A program made the translations under genes and the position numbers. Below, in pieces: positions 53,089 to 64,000 of a stretch of 64,000 nt of DNA; position 1 is the first letter of the stretch, and every line of letters starts with the position of its first letter. Location of the stretch: NCBI GenBank assembly GCA_012845835.1, contig JABAKD010000002.1:16322129-16386128 (forward strand), read 5' to 3'. Source of the DNA: Undaria pinnatifida. Taxonomy: Eukaryota > Sar > Phaeophyceae > Laminariales > Alariaceae. Below the pieces are notes generated by a model. It was not told where the DNA came from and searched no databases. It was given only the letters and a program-made list of their open reading frames with translations.

Positions 53089-56000
53089 ATGCCGCCGAGA
53101 AAAGGGAAAGTTTGGTCTTCTGGGCGGCGAAGCGTTGCTTTGTCTATTGTGGCTGCCGGCCTTGCGACGCTATTATCGCCTGCTCTCGCGGCCAATCGCG
53201 AAAGTCGCAACAACAGAGCTTTGGAGGGGTTGGACCTCGTCGAGGACCTCTCAACAGAGACCATCAAAAGCATGAAGGCTGATATGGTGAGTAGCTTGTC
53301 ACGTGTGCTCCCTCTTGAGGTCGGGAATTGGACCTGGTCTGAAGTGTCTGCTGGTGAATGTAACACGGACCTACTTGTACTTACCTGGTAAACAAGGATA
53401 GCTTCCACAATGAGTATTGATCGAAGTCACAGCTGACGTATTTGAAATATTTTATTTTTACTAAGCTTGAGGTACCCAGGGTATACTCGTAAAATAGTCT
53501 GATTGCGCAAGCAGCAGGGAAGCCGCCCTCCAATCTAAGGGCTTTTTCTCCCCTCTACCACTGCTGTACCTGGCATGGAGTAGGAGTAAGGGTACGAGTA
53601 CAAGTGGGAGTATATGTGGAGAGTGGACAGCGGAAGGTTTTCCACAGCAGTGTGCTCTGATCGCCACCACATGTCGTCCAACTTGAACGGCCTGTCGACC
53701 GCTACACCACCTGCCGCTTCTCTCCACGCTGCTGTTTTGAACTGATACTGATTCTGCCGTACTTTCGGCAGCATATTTCGGCAGCATTTCCCGGGCTGTG
53801 ATCCGTGCTTACGGCCTTCCGCTGCTACCGCACCGCACCACCGCACCCCCCACCGCCACCCCATGCTGTCCTCTTTGCACCAGACCGCCGCACACCCCAC
53901 CACTCTATGTTGCCCCCTTTGTGCATGCAACGCGTATCTGGTACCAGGTACCTAGTATACGATAGACAACACCCACTCCACTATTAATACGTGCCTGCGC
54001 GTAAATTTCAAGTATCAACTCATAAGATGGTAAACCATGAAACTTTTATGTTTTGTTGTAGCCTCTCTTTGCTTTGCGCTCTTGCCTTTCGTCGCCCCTT
54101 GCGCCGCCGGCTCCGATATGATCACGACATGATATGACACTGTTAATATTACCTACCCTGCTACCCCACCCCACCACCTTACCCCACCCCACCCAATCCC
54201 ACCCCACCTCACCCCACGCCGCCCCACATCACACCCCCACCCCATCCAACCCCATCTCCCCATCCCACCCTGCACTTTACAGAGCGTTAACTTCCTGGAA
54301 GCAGTTCTACTGGAGGCGACGGTTTCGTTAAGCGGAGGCGGTGGAGATGCAGGGGGTGCGGGGCTGGGGCTGGGGATACCGATGATAAGAGGCGATTGTT
54401 CTACGCCGGGGGTAGGGGATTGCTCGTGGCCTGCGTACTCTCTCACGGACAAAGATGGCGTAGTACATACCTGCACGGTGAGGAACGGAAATTATATCGT
54501 GCCATGTGAACGATGTCTGCACATCCGGTATGCTACGATATCCTCCCCCCCCCCCCCCCCCCCCGCCCCCCCCCCCCCCCCCTCCCTCCCCGCCCCCACC
54601 CCCCACCTCCCCAACCCCCCCATCCCATCCCACCCCCACCCCCTCGAACACTCTGCCCTCTTTCTACTCACTGATTGTACGACTTACCCCAGGATATACA
54701 TGATAAACTGATGCATTCTTTCCAAAACCGTCACATTTATCCCCTCAAAATAATGTATAGTTTCCACGCACAGATTGAGCTGCCCCACACGCCACACCCC
54801 CGCCCCAACCCCCCCCACTATGATAAACTGGTGTTTTTTTTTTTTTTTTTCCAAAACCGTCAGATTTACCCCCTTACAAGGATTTATAGCTTCCACGCTT
54901 GTTCCACGCACAAATTGCCCGCCCGTCCGCCCCCCCCCCTCCCCCCCCCCCCTCCAACCCCGCTCGCTTTTGATCAAAACCAGGCCCCCACGTCCTTCAA
55001 AACTCCGCCCCCCCCCTCACCGGTTATTCGACTTACAGGATTGATTCACTTGATAAACGGATACATTTCCCTCCACAGCTGTCAGATTTTGTCCCCCTCA
55101 GAAACGGGTTTTATAGTTTCCGCGCACAGACTGACTAACATCACCCTGTTGACCCTGATAGCTACACTGTAGTTGCAAGGGGAGTCGCCGACTTATACCC
55201 TTAATGAGGACACACAACTCGTAATACGCGCGATCGGAGTATCACACACAGCTTCAAAGATGAGTTTCGACGAAATCTTCGATCTCACAGCCGGAGTGTA
55301 TTTTCATTTTTTATAATATTTTTTTATAGGATGATACGAGGCAAGACGTTGCATCGTTCCGATATGTTTTACAGTAGCGCACAGCAGAACCTGGCATGGA
55401 CTTCGATTCGAGCTTCACCTAGCAAGGCATTACAACAGCTGCTATTATACGAACACCAGTATGTACAGGTCAACATAAATGAGGTGTCGATTTCTGATGG
55501 CCGTGGTGGGTTTGTTCGACAGGTTTAGGTTTTATGTTTTTGCATTTCTCGGATATATCACGATTTAGATGATCTACCACCGTTAGGAGATGATGCGCAA
55601 AGATCTGTGTCTAGAGTACAGATCAAAACCAGGAAACACGTACTAGATGATACAGGTCGTGCGGCTCCCACCCAGCAACATAAATTAGAGCATACAGATC
55701 TTCCTGCAAGATCTATTAAGATATCATCAAGTGGGGATAGCTCATTTGTCCAGCGTGTATAATACTATTGTATGATTAATTGTTTTGTGCATACTGAATT
55801 CCACAGGTGTCTGGTTTTGTCCCCCTCGATATGGGTTGTACAGTTTCCGTGCGCAGAACAAGGCTGAACGTCTTAATCCTGTCGACCTTGGCATAAGCAG
55901 CGGAGTCACCGACCTGTATCCTCCACGAGGGTACACACACCCCGTAACACGCGCGATCGAAGTATCACACGCAGCTTGCAGAAGCTGAGTTTTGATCAAA

Positions 56001-59000
56001 AGCCTTTTTGGTCGATCTCACAGCTGAAGTGTATTTTTCATTTTTTAAGTATGATATTCGTGGAAACGAGCGTACAAGTCAGGCGCGATTGATACCGTTT
56101 TTAGTGGGGTTTGTCATTTCAGGGTTAAGGTTAGGGTTAAGGTTAAAATTGGGGTCGGGGTTTTAGATATGTCTCCCTCTCCCTCCTCCCCCCCAAAAAC
56201 CGGAACAACACTATGATGCGCGGGTGTCAACTGCTGCTCTGTGGTTGAAGTGGTGCCGATAGCTTTGGGGCTTGGGTAACTTGGCATCTACCAGGTAGAC
56301 GGGCCGTACTAGCGCATGTACAGTTGAGGTGTCGTTGTTGCAGGAATGCTGCTGCTATGTCTTCGTGATAGGGATGTCGCTGCTGTTTTGTCTTTGTTGG
56401 GGAATCGTCTTCGCGGTACTGGTATACATTAAAACAGATGAAAAAATACAAAATACACCTCAGCTGTGAGATCGACCAAAACGTTTTGTTGTATGCAAGT
56501 ATTACACCCTTTTATGCTCGATTATAGTACAGTACCGGATGTTGGTTGCCAATTCCTGCGACGAAGCCTTGAGTTTTTACGTACTGTATTAATGTAATAA
56601 TGTATATATGCGTGGTATCAAAACATGCGTGGTGCTGATTACTACTGGTATTTTATTTATTTTATTTTATTTCGCGCGTCCCTTTTATTATCGCCGCAAT
56701 TTTTATTATTTTCCTTCTCCCTTCCTAGTACTACCAGGTACCTGGTACCATATAAAATAAGTGCATACCGATAAATGCTTGACCAGCGCAGCGCCTTGTA
56801 ACTCTGATCAATTAACCGCCAGCCGCCCGTCCCCCTCCTCAACCAACTTTTACTGGGAAGGGTAATCAGCAGAGGTCTGTGTCGTAGGCCACATTTCCGG
56901 GGGGGGGGGGGGGGGGATAACAGCCCCCCCCCAAAAGTCAACGGCAAATTGCTGCCGCGAGAAACGAAAAAAAAGTCGTAAAGGAAGAGGAGTGAAGAGA
57001 ACAGTAACGACCTCGCAAGCCGATGGGGCAACATATGATACCTTCCTTGTGATATTACGGGTGTTCGGTGCGAGTCGACGAGGGAAGGAATAGCTAGAAT
57101 CTTCCCGCGATAAAAATGAAGGCACGTGCCGTAGTGGGGAGGGGGAAGAAGAGCCTGCTCAGTGACCCCAGGTCTGAGTTGCGAATATTAGTAACTACCG
57201 TACCAGGTACCTAGTAACGAAATAGGAAGAGCATGTACGGCAATGCAGGATGCTGGTTTAGGTATCAACTGATGCGGAAGCATGAACAGATCATTCAAAT
57301 ATTGTGGAACATCGACGTGGAAACTTTCAATGATTTTCAGATCCCGTGAATTTTTCTGTATGATTTTTAGAGTGACGCGATCTGTTGTGCGTCGGAATAC
57401 CTAGTTTATACTCGTAATACTTAGGGAGCGCATGAGCGGCGATGCATGATTCTGATTGAGCTGGCATAAGGAAGGCACTATGCACAGTCATTCACATCCT
57501 GTTGGTCGACACCGTAGAAACTTATAGATGATTCAGATCCGGTGAAAATCATCTACACGATCTGTTCATTGAAATGATCTGTCCCATGTGTGAAAGTATG
57601 TATTGGGCGTTGCGTGACGTTACCTTCTGCTCTGCGCAGGTCCGCGAAGACCCACCGGAGAAACGAGCGGCCGCGAAAAAGAAGTCGAGCGGCAAAGACG
57701 TTGCGACGGCGCTCGACCCGCTGGAGGGACGATGCGCGACGGTAGCGCACGAGTATTGGAGCTATAAGTGGTGCCATAGAGGAGAGGTCACGCAGGTACA
57801 TACAATGTACCACAGACGACTTATAGTCGGCCAACTCACAGCCCTACCCGAAGGAGCTGACAAGCCTCATTTTTTTCATTTCGTGTACCGTTTTTATTTC
57901 TTGCCGTGAGTAGTTCCAGGAACACTTCCAGGAAGGGGTTAATAACCCTCCAATTAACCTACCGTCCATCTTTCTCTTTGTCTTTTTGGCATCTTTTCTC
58001 TTTGTTTGGGGTACATTTCTCTTTCTTGTCGTGCCGTTTCTGTTTCTTATCGTACCTTTTGTGTTTCTTGTATTAAGTTTTTCTCTCTATTTCTTGTCGT
58101 GCTTTTTCTGTTTCTTGTCGTACCTTTTATTTCTTCTCTCATATTTTCTGTTTCTTGTCGTACCGTTTCTGCTTGTTGTCGTATTTTTTCACTTTCTTAC
58201 TTTACTCTTTCTCTTGTCCTACCGTTTCTGTTTTTTGGCGTACCGTTCCTGCTCCTTGGCGTATCTTTTTTGTTTGTTATCGTACTGTTTCTGTTGTCGT
58301 ACCTTTTCTGTTTCTTGTCTTACCTTTTTCTGTTTCTTGCCGCAAGCAGTTCCACGATAACAATGATGGGACTACGACGAAGGTATTTCTCGGGAAGCAC
58401 GCGAGGACGGAGGTGAAGCGAGCCCGCACTTCCCTTGCCAAGCCCGAAGAAGCAGGAGGTGTGTGATCTTGTACGCCTCGCCTTACGCACGTCGTTAGTT
58501 TTGTTCTATATCTCAGTTTTTCTTTCCATCATCTGGACAAGCTGTCGTCGTTTTCCCCCCGGTATATGCTTTCTTTTTTCTCGCGTAGAGGGTTTAGTAT
58601 TTTCCACCGCTCGTTGATGTTCATCAAGTTTTGCTGACCCACGAGTCATTTTTTTGCCACAAGAACCCCCCCCCCCGAGTACGAGCATGCAGTCGGGGCC
58701 CCTCGAACTCCCGAAGTTGACCTTGTTTGTTACGAAATTCGCCTACCAGACCACCGGGGCCCCACGCTGGGCCGAGGTGTGGAGATGATTGGGCCAACCT
58801 CTCGCCTCGGCGTCCCGCCCCCTTTCCCACCGCGTCTCGCTATATTTTTTTCTCATGTATTTCCTTGTAGCGTAAACCTAGCCCATGAGCTACGGGGGGG
58901 TCTCCGTGTAGTACCGGGTGAATGAATATTGCCTATGGTCGGTACAGTGCCGATTGACCCGCATGGGACGCCTGCTGCAGAAACCCGCTACGATAGTATT

Positions 59001-62000
59001 AATAGTACCAGTACCGGTACTGTGCCCAATAGTGCCGGTGTCCGGTATAATGCCGGTATTGTTGGGTGGCACATACTGGCACTACAGGGAGGCCACTACC
59101 ACTATACCACTACAACCACGGGGGAAATGTTAGCCAGTTGCCTACCTACCGCAAGGATAGGCCTGAACATGCTGAAGGATTCAGAAAAGACGTGATGCCG
59201 TGCGAAGGCATACGCGGCAGTAGCCAGCAAGCACGCACAGCAGTAAGCATCGCTCGTGGGCACGGTTGACGCCCCCTCTGCGGCCGGGCCGGGACACCCT
59301 CTCGTCGCACACCGAGTCAAGCTGGTGCGCGTGGATGTGCATGCGTTTTTTTTTGCGATGGCGCATGATGCGTTAGCGGAAGCACCTACTGTATAACACG
59401 GAAGATAACACACCTCCTGCGATGAAATTAAGAGCCGAGGGTCTCCCAATGGGGTGGCCCCGGTGGTCTAGTGGTTACCCACGAATACTACTAGCGTTGG
59501 TGCTTTAGTTCGATTCTCACCGTGGTGAGATTTTGACGTAATTTGCTAAATGCAAAAAAAAAATCAACTAGCTGCTGAGAGCGCCTAGCAGCGTGGGTAG
59601 GTACAATTCGACGCGAGTCAACGAGGGAGGAAAATGCTGAATATTTCTCGCGATAAAAATGAAGGCACGCATGTACCGTAGTGGGGAGGGGGGAGGAGGT
59701 CCCGCTGTGTGACCCCGGATCTGAGTTTCTACGGGGAGGAAGGGCGAGAGCAGTGCGTGGATAATAAATGGGACGAACAAAAAAAAAACATGTGAGGGGG
59801 GCACATACAACAAAAACGGCGCCTTTAAGAAGGAACGTCTTGTGGACATCGTTTCATGGACTCGTCGCTCGGCGTTCCTGCGATGACTCTCAGACCCGAG
59901 TTTTCTCCAAGTTGATGGGGGGGGGGGGGGGGGGGGGGGCGCACAAGACAAAAATGGCGGCTTTGGGAAGGAACGTTTCGTCGACATATTTTCACAAGAC
60001 TCGTCGCCCGGCGTTTTCACTGTTGCCCCGTCGTCGAAAAAATTATCTTCGAAATTTCTTGGAGGGAAAGTTAGGGCGTGTTGTCTGTCTTGCGTGTTAC
60101 ACGGTATGTCTTTTGAGGCTTCGGACGCGTGCTATCGTAGGATAAGTTTTTTTTTTTTTTTTTTTTTTTTTTTTGACCCAACATGGTTGGAATCTGACTT
60201 TTCTTGTTTTGCAATATGTTTTGGCTTCTACTCGTATACCTGCTGTGTGTAAAAGCACGAATTCTATTCCACTCTTCCGTGTTTTCAATTCCACAATTCG
60301 ACTTCACTTCGTTCATTCAAGCATGAATTCAATTCATCAATTCACAGTTCCAAATTCAAATTCCAAATTGAAATAGTGCGTAGTTTAGTAAATACTTTTG
60401 TTGTAGGTGAGGAGACTGGTCAGAAATAATTTCCGTGCACAAATTGATTTAAGATTGAAACGTCTTTGTACCACCCCGTTAACTCCTGGTAGTACGAGTA
60501 GCTGACACTAAGGGGAGCCGCCGCCGGCCTATGATATCCTTCATGAGGACATACACACCCCGCAACAAGCGCGATGGGAGCACCACACGCAGCTTGCAAA
60601 GATAAGCTTCGACGACATCCTCGATCTCACAGCTGCATGTAGTGTATTTTTCAGTTTTGATTTTTTTTTAGTTGATATCTTTGGGCCGAAACGGTACCTA
60701 ACTAGGCGGCCAAAATTTTGATATTTTGATATTTTCCTCCTTTTAGTTGCCTGCTCACCCGCCTGCCCACGCACCCACCCACTGAACGCGTGTGTGTTCC
60801 TCTCACTTCCTTGGGTGGAATAGACCTGGGCGAGGTTGAGCGTGCGGAGCGAGAGGCTCGGGATCTGGCCAAGAAGGACGACGAGGATGAAGGTGAGCAG
60901 ACCCAGTTTTCGCAGCCGCGCTATTGTTCATTAAGTTTTCATAAAATGGGTGCGTGCGTGTGCGGGCGTGTGTGTAGCCCTGTTTTCCTTTTCCGTCTAT
61001 TATCCCCAGCGATTTTTCCCTCTAGCTCCCTTCCTCCTCGTATAACCCAGACCCGGAGGGGAAGATTTTGGTGCGGCCGTGTGCTGGGGCGGTGGGTAGT
61101 GGGTGTTCATAACAGACCGAGGCAATCATTTCGTGATTTGCTCGTGTTTGCGATTGCAGCGGCGGCGGCGGCGGCGTTAGCGGGCATGGCGTGCTCTGCT
61201 TGTTTCCACTGGCGTGGGTGCCCTACAGCTGTACAACACCCCCCCCCCCCCCCTCCCCTTCTCGACGTGCGTGCGTCGCTTTTCCGTAGCCGGCTTTTTT
61301 TTGCCTCCGCGTTCTCGCGCGCGCGACTCGCGCTCTTTTCAGCAAGTGCGTGTTCGCGATACAATGGCCAAGGGCCTGACACGTGTGCGGCTCGAATCCT
61401 TTCCATGGCGGGTACCTGGTACGTTATTCATGACTAAGCAATCAGGGGCCTGGCACGCGCTCGGCCCAAACCCTTTCTAGAAAAAAACGTGCTCGTGAGA
61501 AGCAGCCAATAACCGGACACGCGTACGGCTCGAATCCTCTCTACGAGCCAAACTTATTCGTGATGAAATTAGCCGAGGAGCTGCGGGCGGGCGCGGTCCC
61601 CAACCCTGCCCGTCCAACGACTTAGCCTGACAGGACAGACGTAATGGTTGCAGATGGTTGATCAGATTTTACGCCCTCTGACGGTTTTGGGGACGCGGTA
61701 TACAGCGGCCATTGACGTGATAAGTAAGATGATATCTATCGCCTTTCCGTGAGTGCGCAGCAGGATCATGCCGTGCAATTTGTTGCGTTGTTGTGGTTCG
61801 GACGCGAAGTGTAGACTCGTTCCTCTATAGTGCGGTAGATATTGCACTTTCTGGGGCGAACGTTTCTGACGTTCTGATAATGTGCCGGTTGACTTCCTCA
61901 ACCGTGGACCTATCGGTTAGTATGTGTTTTGTCGTTTTTCTTTCTGTAGGTTTTTCCCTCTCAATCCTCGAAAGGGTGAAGACGGTAGCAAAAATCAAGG

Positions 62001-63421
62001 ACGCGGGGACTGAGGACGCCAAGACACTCACCGTGCTCTGCTCCCCCCCCCCCCCCCCCCCCCTCCCCCCCTCTCCCATCCGCCCTCCCCCGCCCACATC
62101 GACCCTAGAGTCTTGGATCTCGCGTGTTTTGCAGAAGAAGAGGAGGAAGAAGGAGAAGGCAGCGTCGAATTCCAGCGGGCGAAGAAGCAAAAAGAGCGAC
62201 CCGTACGAGGGAATTACCGACTTCTCCGAAGTGGCGGCCGTGTTCGACTTCTACGAGGTGTGATACGAGCACAGTAGCGGTCCCTCTGTAGTACCGGTTG
62301 GTCGCTATAGCGCACATTAGCGGTCCCTATATAGTGCCGGTTGCTCGCTATAGCGCCTGTGAAATGGGTTGGCACAGACGGGAACAACCAGTAGTGACAA
62401 CATGCGGGGTAGTGCTGGTTGCCGCTACAATGCCGGTGTTTCCCTCTATAGTGCACATGCCGGCACTATTGAGGGAGCACTACTGCACCATCAATCATAA
62501 ATCAATCATCAGGTGACGCGTATTGCGATAGAAGGGGCGGAGGTATATATAGCCGGTGGCCGCGCGCGCGTTTTACTTTTTATTCTAAGCGAATACAAGC
62601 GTTTTTTTTATACTTCGCTAAAGATGGCAAGGGTGGTTCTCTATATGTGGATTGAGCGCGCCGCACGCACATGTAGTACACCATGCACATCTGGCAAATT
62701 GTTGCAGGGTTGCATATGTACTCTTTATTTGCAGATCCTGCACCACATCTCATAAACGGCAGATACGGGATCTATGTGACCTACATGATCTATATGATGT
62801 ACATGATCTATATGATCTACATGATCTATATGATCTATATGACCTATATGGGCTATATGATCTATATGATCTACGTGAACTACATGATCTATATTATCTG
62901 CAGCAGATCATGATCTGTTTGATCTACATGATCTATATGATCTATATTACCTATATGATCTATATTAGCTACATGATCTATGATCTACATGATTTATATG
63001 ATCTATATGATCTATATAATATATATATATGATACCTGGTATATATATAATCTATATGATCTACATTATCTATGTGATCTATGATATCTATCGATGTGAT
63101 CTGTCCGAGGTGTGATATGCTTTCCCTGTTGGCTCCTTTAGAACTGCGTCGACATTTTCGGGACAAAGTACTACCTGGAAATAGCGTAACTTTTTTTTGT
63201 CATCGGTTAGTTTCGAAACAGTGGTAATGGGATGATGTATGTGCACAGTCCGACCATTTATCGTGCGACCGCTTGACCCGCGCCCCCCCGCGCAGGGAGG
63301 AGACCGCTGCGATGACACCAACGAGTACCGCAAAGTTCGCACGGCCATCACGTGCTGCGCCACGAAGCTCGAAGAGGCGGACGGCACGTATTCTCCCATG
63401 GCAGTTCTTGTGTCGATCCAG
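53089..63421 (+). CDS. OS-9/Yos9-like ER lectin with MRH domain, 3' partial
   Basis: Eight exons: 53089-53286, 54283-54477, 57640-57795, 58350-58458, 60824-60892, 61950-62032, 62135-62257, 63296-63421; 353 codons, phases all consistent, continuing past the window. Residues 1-35 look like a signal peptide: basic start MPPRKGKVWSSGRRS, hydrophobic stretch SVALSIVAAGLATLLS, cut site near ALA|AN. The MRH domain starts at C163 with HEYWSYKWCHRGEVTQFHDN (W171, C176, Q183) and resumes at GGDRCDDTNEYRKVRTAITC (C316, R323, C331/C332). OS-9 family MRH domains bind trimmed high-mannose N-glycans on misfolded glycoproteins and pass them to the ERAD ligase; the conserved Gln and Arg of that site are present, and the Glu/Tyr pair should lie in exons beyond the window. 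A Lys/Glu-rich insertion of ~90 residues separates the halves. Exon 6 could end at 61975 instead of 62032; both keep phase. Confidence 0.85.
55078..56042 (+). repeat. Two copies of the ~250-bp dispersed repeat
   Basis: Copy 55078-55312 has TGTCAGATTTTGTCCCCCTC to TCGATCTCACAGCCGGAGTG. Copy 55795-56042 has GTCTGGTTTTGTCCCCCTCG to TCGATCTCACAGCTGAAGTG. They are separated by about 480 bp of unrelated DNA in the second intron of the OS-9-like gene. Confidence 0.75.
57055..57185 (+). mobile_element. SINE type 1 body fragment
   Basis: Contains GTGCGAGTCGACGAGGGAAG, GCGATAAAAATGAAGGCACG, CCGTAGTGGGGAGGGGGAAG and CAGTGACCCCAGGTCTGAGT. The head is absent. Confidence 0.6.
58905..59112. mobile_element. 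Diverged CAGTAG-type repeat rich in GTACCGGTAC motifs
   Basis: Contains CGGTACAGTGCCGATT, AGTACCAGTACCGGTACTG, ATAATGCCGGTATTG and TGGCACTACAGGGAGGCCAC. It resembles the interiors of the CAGTAG-ended elements, but clear ends were not found. Confidence 0.45.
59450..59795 (+). mobile_element. tRNA-derived SINE, type 1, with A tail
   Basis: Head GCCCCGGTGGTCTAGTGGTT and TAGTTCGATTCTCACCGTGG. Body GAGAGCGCCTAGCAGCGTGG, TTCGACGCGAGTCAACGAGG, GATAAAAATGAAGGCACGCA, ending GGGACGAACAAAAAAAAAAC. Closest relative in the window is the copy at 26478. It is in an OS-9-like gene intron. Confidence 0.85.
60418..60650 (+). repeat. ~250-bp dispersed repeat, diverged copy
   Basis: Contains TTTCCGTGCACAAATTGATT, CACCCCGTTAACTCCTGG, ATACACACCCCGCAACAAGC, CACCACACGCAGCTTGCAAA and CGATCTCACAGCTGC. 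The 5' TTTTGTCCCC end is missing. Confidence 0.6.
62272..62485. mobile_element. CAGTAG-ended MITE 14 bp after an OS-9-like exon donor
   Basis: Left end CAGTAGCGGTCCCTCTGTAG, right end TTGAGGGAGCACTACTG, CA on both sides. The interior shares CCTGTGAAATGGGTTGGCAC and TTTCCCTCTATAGTGCACAT with the copies at 27067 and 7592. Confidence 0.7.
62765..63112 (+). repeat. GATCTATAT-type short tandem array
   Basis: About 33 imperfect units of ATGATCTATAT/ATGATCTACAT, ending at GATCTGTCCGAGG (63098-63112). It is the mirror-orientation relative of the array at 13900 and lies in the intron before the last visible OS-9-like exon. Confidence 0.8.
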
Positions 63422-63784
63422 GTAAACGAAGTATTAACAGACGCGTGCTCCGATAGGGTTATTAAGGTATACCGCTTTTTGGCAAGGCCAACTTTTCTGA
63501 AGTGACGAGGCTCCTTACCACAAAATCGTCAGAATATATGCCCATTTTGGTTTGCATAATGACTGTTTTGTGTACCTGGACCACCGATTTTTAATCGGAT
63601 TGCACTTTCAGTTTGCTCAAAATCTGATTTTGGGTTCAGGTGTAGAGGTCCTCAAGCCAAGAACCTTGCAGGGCAAAAACAATGGATGGTGCGCTTCTAT
63701 GGTAGCATGTGTCCGCTGTTGGAACGCTCTCGCGATTTGCTCTCAAGCAGTGCCCCTACGTAAGACATACACGCTGCATTCGAT

Positions 63785-63990
63785 GCAAACCCACGAGCAG
63801 TGGAAATGCTGAATGAACCTTGCGCGATAAAAATGAAGGCGCGTACCGAGGGGGAGAAGGGACGACACCTGTCTGTGACGACGGCTTTGTTCAGATGATG
63901 GAAAAGTAAAAAGTGATGATCAGGCAGAAGATGGGAAGGAAAAAAAAATGTTGATCAGATTTTAGAAAAATACAATTGTTCCTAGTAGGC
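63785..63990 (+). mobile_element. SINE type 2, 5'-truncated
   Basis: Contains GAGCAGTGGAAATGCTGAAT, CTTGCGCGATAAAAATGAAG, GAAGGGACGACACCTG and an AAGTGATGATCAGG tail. It is within the intron after the last visible OS-9-like exon. Confidence 0.6.
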
Positions 63991-64000
63991 GTTTGCTTGC

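Larger units (their letters stand above)
53287..57639. other. OS-9-like introns 1 and 2, rich in poly-C tracts
   Basis: Intron 1 ends in ACCCC-rich DNA (54150-54270). Intron 2 has poly-C/C-rich blocks at 54543-54640 and 54920-54960, a poly-T run at 54834-54850, two dispersed repeats (55078-56042), a C-run/G-run pair at 56890-56930 and a SINE fragment at 57055. No further exon was seen apart from 54283-54477. Confidence 0.45.

Overview
This is eukaryotic nuclear DNA: three intron-rich protein-coding genes sit among many introns filled with transposable-element debris. I rebuilt the genes by translating both strands, looking for GT(GC)-AG boundaries and requiring every exon-exon phase to match. 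The organism looks like a protist or alga, possibly a stramenopile such as a brown alga. Reasons: long repeat-rich introns, a ciliary LRR/IQ protein (so probably a flagellated stage), an ER lectin, and nuclear fragments of mitochondrial cox1 and nad7. nad7 is mitochondrially encoded in algae, plants and many protists but not in animals. The lineage is inference; no search was run.

Layout. (1) 6,119-38,465, plus strand: 14 exons with consistent phases give the last 952 codons of a glycosyltransferase-like protein. Its N-terminal half resembles the DUF6625 family and keeps a D-x-D motif. Its second half resembles glycosyltransferase family 49 (LARGE/B4GAT1 type), with the expected D-x-D position substituted. 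The 5' end was not found, so positions 1-6,118 are probably intron. (2) 40,410-52,318, minus strand: an 8-exon gene for a 2,214-residue protein with three IQ motifs, a coiled coil and two blocks of leucine-rich repeats, closest in layout to LRRIQ1. (3) 53,089 to beyond 63,421, plus strand: the first 8 exons of an OS-9/Yos9-like ER lectin with a signal peptide and an MRH domain. Genes 1 and 2 converge. Genes 2 and 3 are head to head across a 770-bp AT-rich interval that may be a shared promoter.

The introns hold several mobile-element families with recognisable ends: a ~90-bp TTAA-flanked MITE (piggyBac-like), a MITE with CATCCCACGGTAG inverted ends and varying internal minisatellites, a perfect 27-bp-TIR TA-flanked MITE with a related unoccupied site elsewhere in the window, a CAGTAG-ended MITE, and tRNA-derived SINEs. 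A six-copy ~193-bp satellite with nested palindromes lies in one intron of gene 1. Gene 1 also carries three partial exon duplications. One of them, at 18,668, could be an alternative terminal exon that would end the protein after the first glycosyltransferase domain.

The genes do not form one pathway. Genes 1 and 3 are both linked to glycoprotein handling in the secretory system; gene 2 is probably axonemal or ciliary. No operon, CRISPR array, rRNA or intact tRNA gene was seen.
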